Source: JAAXHE01 sp964551635
GTDB lineage: Bacteria > Latescibacterota > UBA2968 > GCA-2709665
Length of the DNA: 30,503 nt
Assembly (NCBI GenBank): GCA_964551635.1
Contig: CAZKDZ010000297.1
Span: 1-30,503 of the forward strand
Reading direction: 5' to 3'
Shown here one piece after another: positions 23,522 through 30,503 of the stretch (its first letter is position 1; each line of letters begins with the position of its first letter). The notes beneath the pieces are model-generated. The model saw nothing but the letters and a program-made list of their open reading frames with translations. It had not been told where the DNA came from and searched no databases. Made by a program: the position numbers and the translations under genes.

Positions 23522-25783
23522 ATGAGTAGGTCCAACCGTGTCAATCAACAAGACTCCGCGCTTAGCCGAGTTCTGGAATTAATCCGTGGGATAGCAGAAA
23601 AATCTGCGAGATCGGATTTTATCTATCGTGGCGAGCCCGAACTATACGACAGGGTGTCGTCAACTCTCTTTCGTCAGTATGCCGAAGAGATAGAAAGCGA
23701 ACACTTCGATGTGGAGTTCGTCCAGAACGAAATTCTCGATAAGGCGAAGAGGTATATGCATGGAACCGACATACAAATATTGACAGAACTCCAACACTTT
23801 GGCGGGAAAACCAACCTGATCGACTTTACTACCGACTATAACATCGCCCTCTTCTTCGCGTGCGACGGCTCTTACGACGAAGACGGAAGGGTTGTATTCA
23901 AGGAAATCGTGCCCATACGTGAACAGGTTATGCAACCGCAAGATCCTGAGAACCGTGTGATTGCCCAGAAGAGTGTTTTCATTCGACCTCCAGGAGGATT
24001 TGTTGAACCAGATGATTTGGTCGTTATACCAAACGACCTCAAACAGCATATGCTTACGTACTTGAGAAAGTCCCATGGTATATCTACTGAAACTGTATAT
24101 AACGATCTTCATGGATTTATTAAGAACGAGGGCATCCACGAAAGCGCTTATACAGAATTCTATGCGGGATTGACACGCTCCAATAGCGGGGATTACGATA
24201 AGGCTATCTGCCATTATTCGAGGGCGATTGAGCTCAAACCTGATCTACATATTGCATACAACAATCGCGGAACCTGCTACAACGAACGTGGCGAGTCTCA
24301 TCGAGCGATCGAAGACTTTAACAGGGCGATAGAACTCAGCCCTGGGGATTTTAACCCATATGTCAATCGAGGTGTTGCTTACGGAAAACTTGGTGACGTT
24401 GACCGTGCCATTGAAGAATATGGGAAAGCAATCGAACGAAAATCGGACCATGCGACAGCGTTTTTTAATCGAGCCGAATCTTACAGGAAGAAGGGCGAGC
24501 TTGTGCGTGCGATTGAAGATTCGGGGAGGACGATCGAATTGAAGCCGGACTTCGCAGAGGCCTATAGCTGCCGTGCCCTCGCCTACGTTGAGCAAGGAAT
24601 GATTGACCGCGCCGTTGATGACTATGGAATGGCAATAGAAATAAAGCCGGACTTTGCGGAAGCCTACAATAATCGAGGTCTTGCAAAAAAGAGTTTGGGT
24701 GAGAAAGGGCTCGCCCTAAGTGATCTGAGCAGGGCTATTGAACTGAATCCTCAAAATCACGAGTTTTTCAAAAATCGCGGTGTGATTTTCACCGAGAACG
24801 ACGAGATTGACCGCGCAATCGAAGACTTCAATAGGGCAATGAAACTGAATTCCGAAGATGCAGACGCACATTACAATAGAGGTCTCGCATACGTTAAGGG
24901 TGGCGAGGTGGAGTCGGCAATTAGGGATTTTAGTAAGGCGATAGAGTTGGAATCGGACTATGCGGATGCATATAACGACCGAGGTCTCGCCTACGTTAGA
25001 ACCTGTCAACTGGAACTGGCCATCAAGGATTTTGGCAAGGCGATTGAGTTGAAATCGGATAGTGCCGAATTACATAACAATCGCGGCAACGCATATTTTC
25101 TACAAGATATGGCTGAATGGGCGATCAGAGATTTCAGTTGTGCAATAGAACTGGATCCGGATGATGCAAAGGTTTACCAAAATCGTGGCATTGCGTACAT
25201 CAAGCAAGGCCGAGTTGACCAAGCCATTAACGACTTTGACAGGGCTATAGAACTGAGACCAGATCTTGTGCAGGCCTATATCGTTCGAGGTGATGCTTGC
25301 GTGAAACAAGGCAAGTTTGGCGCTGCAATCCAGGACTTTACCAGAGCGATAGAATTCAATCCAGATGATGCCGATGTCTACAAAAAACGTGGAGCGGCAT
25401 TCACAGAACAAGGAAACGTCGACCGTGCCATCGATGACTTTGGGATGGCAATTGAACTGAGATCGGATTTTGAAGAAGCATATTTTGTTCGCGGTGTCGC
25501 GTACCTTGAACAACGAGAGATTGCCAGTGCGGTCGAAGACTTTGGCAGCGTGATAGACTTAAATCCGGATTTTGTTGAGGTTTATTATCTGCGTGGCGTG
25601 GCTTGTCTATATATAAAAGAGTGGGAAAAAGCGAGATCAGATCTTACTGCTGCCAGAGAAAAGGGAATGGACATCATCACTTCATTTCGTGACACCTGTG
25701 AAAGCGTGGCGGACTTCGAGATCAACAGTGGCGTGGAATTACCTGGAGATATTGCTGCAATGCTGGCGCACTCCGAAGGATGA
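23522..25783 (+). CDS. FRG-domain protein with 15 TPR units (753 aa)
   Basis: The N-terminus is an FRG domain, named for its conserved F/Y-R-G motif; its biochemical activity is not established. Here Y35-R36-G37-E38 is followed by LQHFGGKTNLIDFT (90-103) and ALFFAC (109-114), matching the family's second conserved block. From about residue 215 to 720 there are 15 consecutive 34-residue TPR units of the type AYxNRGxAYxxxGxxDxAIxDFxxAIELxPD. The C-terminal tail SVADFEINSGVELPGDIAAML recurs in TPR proteins of uncultured bacteria, quoted here as SVADFEINSG then VELPGDIAAML. The ATG at 23522 is preferred over TTG at 23510. There is no signal peptide, so a cytoplasmic sensor or scaffold is likely. 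It opens the accessory block and has AT-richer codon use than the genes to the left. Confidence 0.88.
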   Translation: MSRSNRVNQQDSALSRVLELIRGIAEKSARSDFIYRGEPELYDRVSSTLFRQYAEEIESEHFDVEFVQNEILDKAKRYMHGTDIQILTELQHFGGKTNLIDFTTDYNIALFFACDGSYDEDGRVVFKEIVPIREQVMQPQDPENRVIAQKSVFIRPPGGFVEPDDLVVIPNDLKQHMLTYLRKSHGISTETVYNDLHGFIKNEGIHESAYTEFYAGLTRSNSGDYDKAICHYSRAIELKPDLHIAYNNRGTCYNERGESHRAIEDFNRAIELSPGDFNPYVNRGVAYGKLGDVDRAIEEYGKAIERKSDHATAFFNRAESYRKKGELVRAIEDSGRTIELKPDFAEAYSCRALAYVEQGMIDRAVDDYGMAIEIKPDFAEAYNNRGLAKKSLGEKGLALSDLSRAIELNPQNHEFFKNRGVIFTENDEIDRAIEDFNRAMKLNSEDADAHYNRGLAYVKGGEVESAIRDFSKAIELESDYADAYNDRGLAYVRTCQLELAIKDFGKAIELKSDSAELHNNRGNAYFLQDMAEWAIRDFSCAIELDPDDAKVYQNRGIAYIKQGRVDQAINDFDRAIELRPDLVQAYIVRGDACVKQGKFGAAIQDFTRAIEFNPDDADVYKKRGAAFTEQGNVDRAIDDFGMAIELRSDFEEAYFVRGVAYLEQREIASAVEDFGSVIDLNPDFVEVYYLRGVACLYIKEWEKARSDLTAAREKGMDIITSFRDTCESVADFEINSGVELPGDIAAMLAHSEG

Positions 25784-25969
25784 ATCTCCGCACACTGAGA
25801 ATAGTTAAATTGACCATTTTTTCGGACTCTGATGCGTCTGATTTCGATCCGTGACTGCTTTCGGCGGCCATTCAGAACACCTACCGCCCGCTTGTACACT
25901 CTTTCGTCAGGCATTCCAGAAGATTATCGGTCTGGCGTATGTGGATATTCCTAAAAACAGAAGGGATAT

Positions 25970-26095
25970 ATGCAGAAAAACAACGGCCCAAGTACGCATG
26001 CAGAACCGCGTAATTGGTACGAATTGGAATCGGACTGGGAGAATACCCTTCGAAAAGCGTACAAGGGAAGAGCATGTCGTTCTCACGAGGCTTAG
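25970..26095 (+). CDS. Possible small protein (41 aa) upstream of the PD-(D/E)xK-like gene
   Basis: A short frame starts at ATG 25970 after an AGAAGGG ribosome site and ends TAG at 26093-26095. It contains a protein-like segment, EPRNWYELESDWENTLRKAY, rich in acidic and aromatic residues and unlike the low-quality peptide in the overlapping longer frame. The next gene can start at GTG 26115, 19 bases later. It may be a distinct small protein, or the N-terminal part of the next gene separated by a frameshift near 26085. Which one applies cannot be settled from one sequence. Confidence 0.45.
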   Translation: MQKNNGPSTHAEPRNWYELESDWENTLRKAYKGRACRSHEA

Positions 26096-26114
26096 CAGAC
26101 ATAAGGCGGACAGG

Positions 26115-26867
26115 GTGCGTAACAAGCCACAAGGTGTCAATGAGGATGAGGAAATTGCTAGGATTTGGCTTGAGATGATGGGGTATTCTGATATACGTTT
26201 GGGGGATGATCCACCTGACTACGTTGTTGAAGATCGGCACGCCGTTGAGGTACGACGCCTGAACCGAATGGTCGAAGCAGATGGAAGAAACGATGGCGAG
26301 GAAGTATCGTTTTATCCACTTAGCGCAATCGTCAAGGACGTACTCCAAAAATTGGGCCCGCCCCATCCAGGTGAGCATTGCTGGTATGTGGATGTCAGCT
26401 ATGAGATTGACGTGGGCCAGCCGCCGAAGAAATGGCCGATAAAGAAAAAAGAGAAAATCAAGACGAAACTTCGGGAGGTTCTGCGATTGTTCGATGGACG
26501 AGAGGGTGTGACAATTCAGGTAGGGTGTGGAATCAGCCTTGTGTGTTGGTCTGCCTACGAAACTCTATGCCATAGGTTCGTATTGGGTCAAGTAGAAGAT
26601 CCTGGGGCGGGTTGGATTCTTGCCGATCTGATTCTAGGCATTAAAATCTGTATTGAGGAAAAAACTCGCAAAATCAAAGATAAGCTAAACGAATTGAGCG
26701 AGTTAAAGGACTGGTGGCTGATTCTGGTTGATCATATTTCTCGCGGGATGATCGCATCAAGCGAACGCCATTTGAGAGCGGTCCGTGAGCAGATTCCATC
26801 CAAGGGTCCTTGGTCACGGTGTATCGTTGTAGACTACTGGAAACCCGATATGTATTTTGAATTATAG
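26115..26867 (+). CDS. Unknown protein with PD-(D/E)xK-nuclease-like signature
   Basis: I do not recognise a named family. Numbered from GTG 26115 (250 residues), the N-terminus has a helix with NEDEEIARIWLEMMGY (E13), then D35 in DPPDYVV, then E45-V-R47 in HAVEVRRLN. This spacing (helix Glu, PD, hydrophobic strand, E-x-K/R) is the layout of restriction-endonuclease-like folds, with Arg in place of the usual Lys. The remainder is mixed alpha/beta with a lysine-rich patch (KKWPIKKKEKIKTKLREV) and ends DYWKPDMYFEL. The frame is open to a GTG at 25851, but the extra 88 residues look non-coding and overlap the small frame at 25970. It lies between the FRG-TPR gene and the helical R-x5-H gene, all on one strand. 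Confidence 0.6.
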   Translation: MRNKPQGVNEDEEIARIWLEMMGYSDIRLGDDPPDYVVEDRHAVEVRRLNRMVEADGRNDGEEVSFYPLSAIVKDVLQKLGPPHPGEHCWYVDVSYEIDVGQPPKKWPIKKKEKIKTKLREVLRLFDGREGVTIQVGCGISLVCWSAYETLCHRFVLGQVEDPGAGWILADLILGIKICIEEKTRKIKDKLNELSELKDWWLILVDHISRGMIASSERHLRAVREQIPSKGPWSRCIVVDYWKPDMYFEL

Positions 26868-26896
26868 TTGCCTTTTTCAATTCGTCGGTAAATGCC

Positions 26897-27610
26897 ATGA
26901 CACAAATTGAAAGTATCTCAGCAGTCGTCGAGGATGTGCGAGCCTTAAGGTTTCGTGGTCCTATCGATGATTTGGATGCACACACACAGTTCTGTCTTCA
27001 ATGTCGTCATCTGTTAATCCAGCTACAGAGATTGGCTTCTCCTTTACTGCCAGATCCGGAAAAGGAACGACTCCAAGGGCTTGATGTCGATATCGACGAC
27101 GTCTATTCGGCCTTCGAAGTACAGTCAGAACTCGATGCGCTCGTTCCAGTCATTGAAACTGCGCTTAGCCATGTCGACGGCAGCGAATTGAGCGATGCGT
27201 CGTTGGACCAGATGATCCTGCCATCAGTTATCGATCAAATCCAACAAGCTTCCTCGTCAGATTTCGACACTACTGTTCTAGCCCGTCGATGCCGAGAGAT
27301 CAATTCTTGTTTTTGTCACGGCAACATCGTGGCCACCGCCCTGACGATGCGCGCGGTATTAAACTACGTACCACCCCTTTTCGGCCAGAAGACGTTCGAT
27401 CAGGTTCTGGCCCACAGCGACCGCAGCCTCAAGGAAAGCTTCAAACATCTACATGAAGGATTACGGAAAATTGCCGATTTACATGCGCACCGGCCGATCC
27501 GCAAGAAGGACATCTATCCATCGACACTTCAGGTTGAACCATTCAAGGCTCCATTCGAGATTCTCCTGCACGAGATATTGGCAAGGCTCACACGAGATGT
27601 ACCGGAATAA
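26897..27610 (+). CDS. Alpha-helical protein of unknown function with an R-x5-H motif (237 aa)
   Basis: I recognise the type only as a recurring hypothetical protein found near restriction-modification genes. It is mainly helical and soluble. The conserved-looking C-terminal half runs from CREINSCFCHGNIVATALTMRAVL (132-154; read as CREINSCFCHG then NIVATALTMRAVL) through VPPLFGQKTFDQV (158-170) to LRKIADLHAHRPIRKKD (189-205). R190 and H196 form an R-x5-H pattern resembling the catalytic motif of HEPN ribonucleases, within a helix following another long helix, as in HEPN folds. This is a hypothesis. It starts 29 bases after the previous stop and ends 93 bases before the restriction enzyme gene, with no promoter seen in either gap. 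Confidence 0.7.
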   Translation: MTQIESISAVVEDVRALRFRGPIDDLDAHTQFCLQCRHLLIQLQRLASPLLPDPEKERLQGLDVDIDDVYSAFEVQSELDALVPVIETALSHVDGSELSDASLDQMILPSVIDQIQQASSSDFDTTVLARRCREINSCFCHGNIVATALTMRAVLNYVPPLFGQKTFDQVLAHSDRSLKESFKHLHEGLRKIADLHAHRPIRKKDIYPSTLQVEPFKAPFEILLHEILARLTRDVPE

Positions 27611-27703
27611 CGAAGCCGCTAAGAAAACTGAAGCGAGACGCGAATCGGTCTGCTACTTTTTTGGATATCTCTGCCTCGCGTTAACTAAACGGAGCGTACT
27701 CCA

Positions 27704-30382
27704 ATGGCCCCCAAAGCCATATTTACGAAGTACTTGAAAGACATCGCAGACGTTGCTGGTCAGGGAGATGCACGGGAGGAGAGTTTCTACCCGGCGCTTG
27801 CGGCGATGTTGAATGAAGTCGCCCTGGAATCAGGGAAAAAGGACGTGCGTGTAACTGTGCTGCCAAGGCCCACCGAGGGCGGAAACCCGGATTTCCGGCT
27901 ATGGAATGGCTCAAACCAGATCGGGTACATTGAGGCGAAGAAACCAACCGATTTGAATTTAAACGCTATCGAACAATCGGAGCAACTTAAACGTTATCTC
28001 AATACGTTTCCGAATCTCATTCTTACAAACTTCCTCGAGTTTCGCCTGTACCGTAGAGGCGAACCGGTAGGAGATAGCGTCAGCGCGGGCCGACCCGATA
28101 CGCTAAACAGGTTGGGCGTCGCGCCACCGCTTGAGAGTGAAGTAGAACTCTACGCCCTCCTCGATAGATTCCTGAATTTCGCGCTCCCTCCCGACTTTAC
28201 GGCCGACGCTGAATCCCTCGCCGTTGAATTGGCAAAGCGAACTCGCCTTCTCCGCGATGTAACGATCGAAGAGATGAGAGATGTTCCCAATTCGAGCCCC
28301 GATCTCTCCGGTTTTTTCGATGCCTTCCGATCCCATCTGATAGGTTCGCTGACACCGGAAGAGTTCGCCGATATGTTCGCACAGACAATTACGTACGGTC
28401 TGTTCGCTGCCCGAGTCCGCACCGGGGACGACTTCAACCGGGGAGAAGCCGTTGACAACATACCCCATACCATCGGTATCCTTAGGCGTCTTTTTCGGTT
28501 TGTCTCTCATGGAGATCTACCGGATCAACTTGCATGGTGCGTGGATGACATTGCCGAAGTATTGGCGGTGGCCGACGCGCCCGGTATTCTCAACGAATAC
28601 TACCGAGACGGCAAAGGCGGCGACCCTATTGTGCATTTCTACGAGACCTTCCTTGCCCAATATGATCCACGTGAACGTGAACGCCGCGGGGTGTACTACA
28701 CGCCGGAACCAGTGGTGGGATACATCGTTCGATCACTGAATGAGATTCTGAAAACTGAGTTCGACATGGGTGAGGGTCTGGCTTCCGAAGGCGTCACCCT
28801 GCTCGACCCGGCTGCGGGGACCATGACCTTTGTGGCTTGCGCAGCCCAATTGGCCGTTTCCGAATTCGAGTCCAGGCTCGGCAGCGGCGTAAGGGAGGAA
28901 TTCATACGTAGCCGTGTTTTGAAAAGCTTCTTCGCTTTCGAGCTTATGATGGCGCCGTATACAGTCGGTCACTTAAAGATGAGTTTACTGCTTCAGGAAC
29001 TCGGTCACCGCCTCGCCGACGATGAACGAATGCCCTTTTATCTCACGAATACGCTCGACTGGGAAAAACTGGAACAAACCCGAATCCCCGGCCTTTCAGC
29101 ACTGGCAGAGGAATCTCGCCTTGCCAACGATGTAAAGAAGCAGACTCCCATCCTGTGTATATTGGGCAATCCGCCCTATTCCGGACATTCCAGCAATCAA
29201 GGCGATTGGATACGTGAGTTAATCGAGGATTATAAACAGGTAGACGGTAAGCCTCTTGGTGAACGAAACCCCAAATGGCTTCAGAACGACTATGTGAAGT
29301 TCCTGCGTTTTGCGCAGTGGAAGATCGAACAGTCCGGACGAGGCATCGTTGGCATGATTACTGACCGCAGCTATCTCGAAAGTGCCACTTTTCGCGGCAT
29401 GCGCCGGAGCATGATGGGTACTTATGACGACATATACATACTTGACCTACACGGCGATTCAGTAAGGGGGGAGATCAACCCTACCGACGGCAGACCTGAC
29501 GGCAATATCTTCGAGATCCGGCAAGGTGTGGCCATTGCCTTTTTTATAAAAACAGGTAATAAGGCAGGGGGTGATTGTCGGGTTCATCATGCCGAGGAAT
29601 ATGGAAGCCGTGACCTCAAATACGGGTGGTTGGAATCCCACGATCATAGTTCCACCTCATGGCAACAGATTTATCCTCTTGCGTCGTACTACTTCTTTAC
29701 GCCACGCGACGTTAGACTCGAATCCGCTTTTCGTCGGTTTGCTTCTATTCGTGATGTATTCATCAGCAACAGTGTGGGCATTGTTACTGCAAGGGATCGT
29801 CTAACGATTGGTTGGTCTGATCAGGAAGTGTGGAATACGGTCCGAGTGTTTTCGGGGATGGATCCAGAGCTAGCAAGAGAAACTTACAAACTCGGCCGGG
29901 ATGCGCAAGATTGGAAGGTGACGGTGGCGCAGAATGACTTGCGTGAGCACGGACTTACTCGTGACAATGTAGTCCCGATCCTGTACCGGCCCTTTGATGT
30001 CCGATACACCTACTACACTGGTCAGTCTGGAGGTTTCATTTGCAGGCCTCGCACAAATGTAATGAGCCACATGCTATTGGGTGACAACTTGGCAATTTGC
30101 ATTGGACGTCAGGGGCACGTTGTTGGCGACGGGGAATGGGATTTGATCTATTGCTCTAAGACGATAGAGGATTTCAACCTTTTCTATCGTGGGGGAAATG
30201 TAAACTTCCCCCTCTTTCAAAATTTTACCACAGGTGAACGACGATCTAACCTGAACCGTGGGTTTACGGACGGCATGACCGACACACATCGTCGCATTCC
30301 CTCACCTGAGGATGTCTTTTACTACATCTACGCAGTTCTACATTCACCGGTCTACCGGAGCAAACCCTACGTGCCAATATAG
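27704..30382 (+). CDS. Type ISP/IIG-like restriction-methylation enzyme, C-terminus apparently truncated
   Basis: A single-chain enzyme combining an N-terminal nuclease and an N6-adenine methyltransferase. The nuclease domain has PDFRLW with D63 and IGYIEAKKP with E77-A-K79, a standard PD-(D/E)xK set. After a helical coupler (about 120-330), the methylase begins with GVYYTPEPVVGYIV. S-adenosylmethionine motif I is DPAAGTMTF (368-376) and catalytic motif IV is NPPY (489-492). A target-recognition region follows, with RPFDVRYTYYTG (762-773). The 892-residue protein stops at YYIYAVLHSPVYRSKPYVPI, a point after which relatives normally continue for about 100 to 200 residues with DFPRIP-type sequence. 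No such sequence is seen in any frame downstream. The start ATG follows GGAG. Activity and specificity are therefore doubtful. Confidence 0.87.
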   Translation: MAPKAIFTKYLKDIADVAGQGDAREESFYPALAAMLNEVALESGKKDVRVTVLPRPTEGGNPDFRLWNGSNQIGYIEAKKPTDLNLNAIEQSEQLKRYLNTFPNLILTNFLEFRLYRRGEPVGDSVSAGRPDTLNRLGVAPPLESEVELYALLDRFLNFALPPDFTADAESLAVELAKRTRLLRDVTIEEMRDVPNSSPDLSGFFDAFRSHLIGSLTPEEFADMFAQTITYGLFAARVRTGDDFNRGEAVDNIPHTIGILRRLFRFVSHGDLPDQLAWCVDDIAEVLAVADAPGILNEYYRDGKGGDPIVHFYETFLAQYDPRERERRGVYYTPEPVVGYIVRSLNEILKTEFDMGEGLASEGVTLLDPAAGTMTFVACAAQLAVSEFESRLGSGVREEFIRSRVLKSFFAFELMMAPYTVGHLKMSLLLQELGHRLADDERMPFYLTNTLDWEKLEQTRIPGLSALAEESRLANDVKKQTPILCILGNPPYSGHSSNQGDWIRELIEDYKQVDGKPLGERNPKWLQNDYVKFLRFAQWKIEQSGRGIVGMITDRSYLESATFRGMRRSMMGTYDDIYILDLHGDSVRGEINPTDGRPDGNIFEIRQGVAIAFFIKTGNKAGGDCRVHHAEEYGSRDLKYGWLESHDHSSTSWQQIYPLASYYFFTPRDVRLESAFRRFASIRDVFISNSVGIVTARDRLTIGWSDQEVWNTVRVFSGMDPELARETYKLGRDAQDWKVTVAQNDLREHGLTRDNVVPILYRPFDVRYTYYTGQSGGFICRPRTNVMSHMLLGDNLAICIGRQGHVVGDGEWDLIYCSKTIEDFNLFYRGGNVNFPLFQNFTTGERRSNLNRGFTDGMTDTHRRIPSPEDVFYYIYAVLHSPVYRSKPYVPI

Positions 30383-30442
30383 AGTGAGACAACTCCCCCT
30401 CCGAGTTTAATGTCGTAAAATGGGCGGAGAGGAGAGCAAGAG

Positions 30443-30503
30443 ATGAGGTCAAGAATCGATGTAGGAGACAACGGCAGCAAGGGGTCTCTGGTTGTGGAGG
30501 TCC
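30443..30503 (+). CDS. Possible start of a further gene, cut by the window edge
   Basis: An ATG at 30443 follows a good GGAGAGGAG ribosome site and the frame stays open to the edge for 20 codons, beginning MRSRIDVGDNGSK. Only a fragment is visible, so no function can be proposed. The minus-strand reading over the same bases shows no ribosome site. Confidence 0.4.
   Translation, partial: MRSRIDVGDNGSKGSLVVEV

Noticed and set aside
24170..25620. Regularly spaced DNA similarity, considered as a CRISPR array
   Set aside because: The period is 102 bases, matches the 34-residue TPR unit in frame, and the repeats are degenerate at third positions; this is protein-coding repetition.
30264..30452. 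62-codon minus frame at the right edge
   Set aside because: Overlaps the end of the restriction enzyme gene, has no ribosome site and a non-protein-like composition.

Overview
The window is about 30.5 kb of GC-rich bacterial chromosome in two parts. Positions 1 to about 23.3 kb hold ordinary chromosomal genes. Positions 23.4 kb to the right edge hold a more AT-rich block that looks like an accessory or defence island. Several traits suggest a member of the FCB group or a related uncultured lineage such as Latescibacterota: a GWxTD-family protein, a BatA-type protein, an SbsA-like Ig lipoprotein, and a secreted protein ending in dockerin-like DxDxDG...DFxxFAxxFG repeats. This assignment is inferred from protein style, not from a marker gene.

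Left part. A two-gene pyruvate/2-oxoacid:ferredoxin oxidoreductase lies on the minus strand (alpha-gamma at 1844-3865, ferredoxin-beta at 77-1720). It diverges from a small unknown gene (4178-4489), which converges on an AraD1/GguC-like fumarylacetoacetate hydrolase-fold gene (4547-5584, minus). A vapBC toxin-antitoxin pair follows (6023-6639), with a palindrome filling its promoter spacer, then an RDD membrane protein. A large TPR/GWxTD exported protein (7448-9856, minus) diverges from a ClC channel with CBS domains. PtsN, a BatA/VWA membrane protein, TopA with four zinc ribbons, and a XerC/D recombinase come next. Then comes a run of envelope or secreted proteins: an Ig-like lipoprotein, a pseudopilin-like protein, and a matrixin/beta-propeller/dockerin protein. 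Their close spacing suggests an operon with xer.

Two families of short non-coding inverted-repeat elements (MITE-like) lie in the left part. Family A has a complete 162-bp copy at 6627-6788 and a partial copy at 1-76. Family B has a 167-bp copy at 10057-10223 and a 36-bp fragment at 7355-7390. Three of the four copies touch or supply the stop codon of a neighbouring gene. The fourth sits in the leader between a consensus promoter and clc.

Right part. After a strong terminator (23303-23327) and a new promoter (23456-23484), five or six same-strand genes follow: an FRG-domain protein with 15 TPR units; a possible 41-residue protein; a protein with a PD-(D/E)xK-like signature; an alpha-helical protein with an R-x5-H motif reminiscent of HEPN RNases; and a type ISP/IIG-like restriction-methylation enzyme with nuclease and N6-methylase motifs that seems to lack its C-terminal end. 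I consider this cluster the best candidate for an undescribed defence-type system. The grouping and function are inference. A further gene may begin at 30443.
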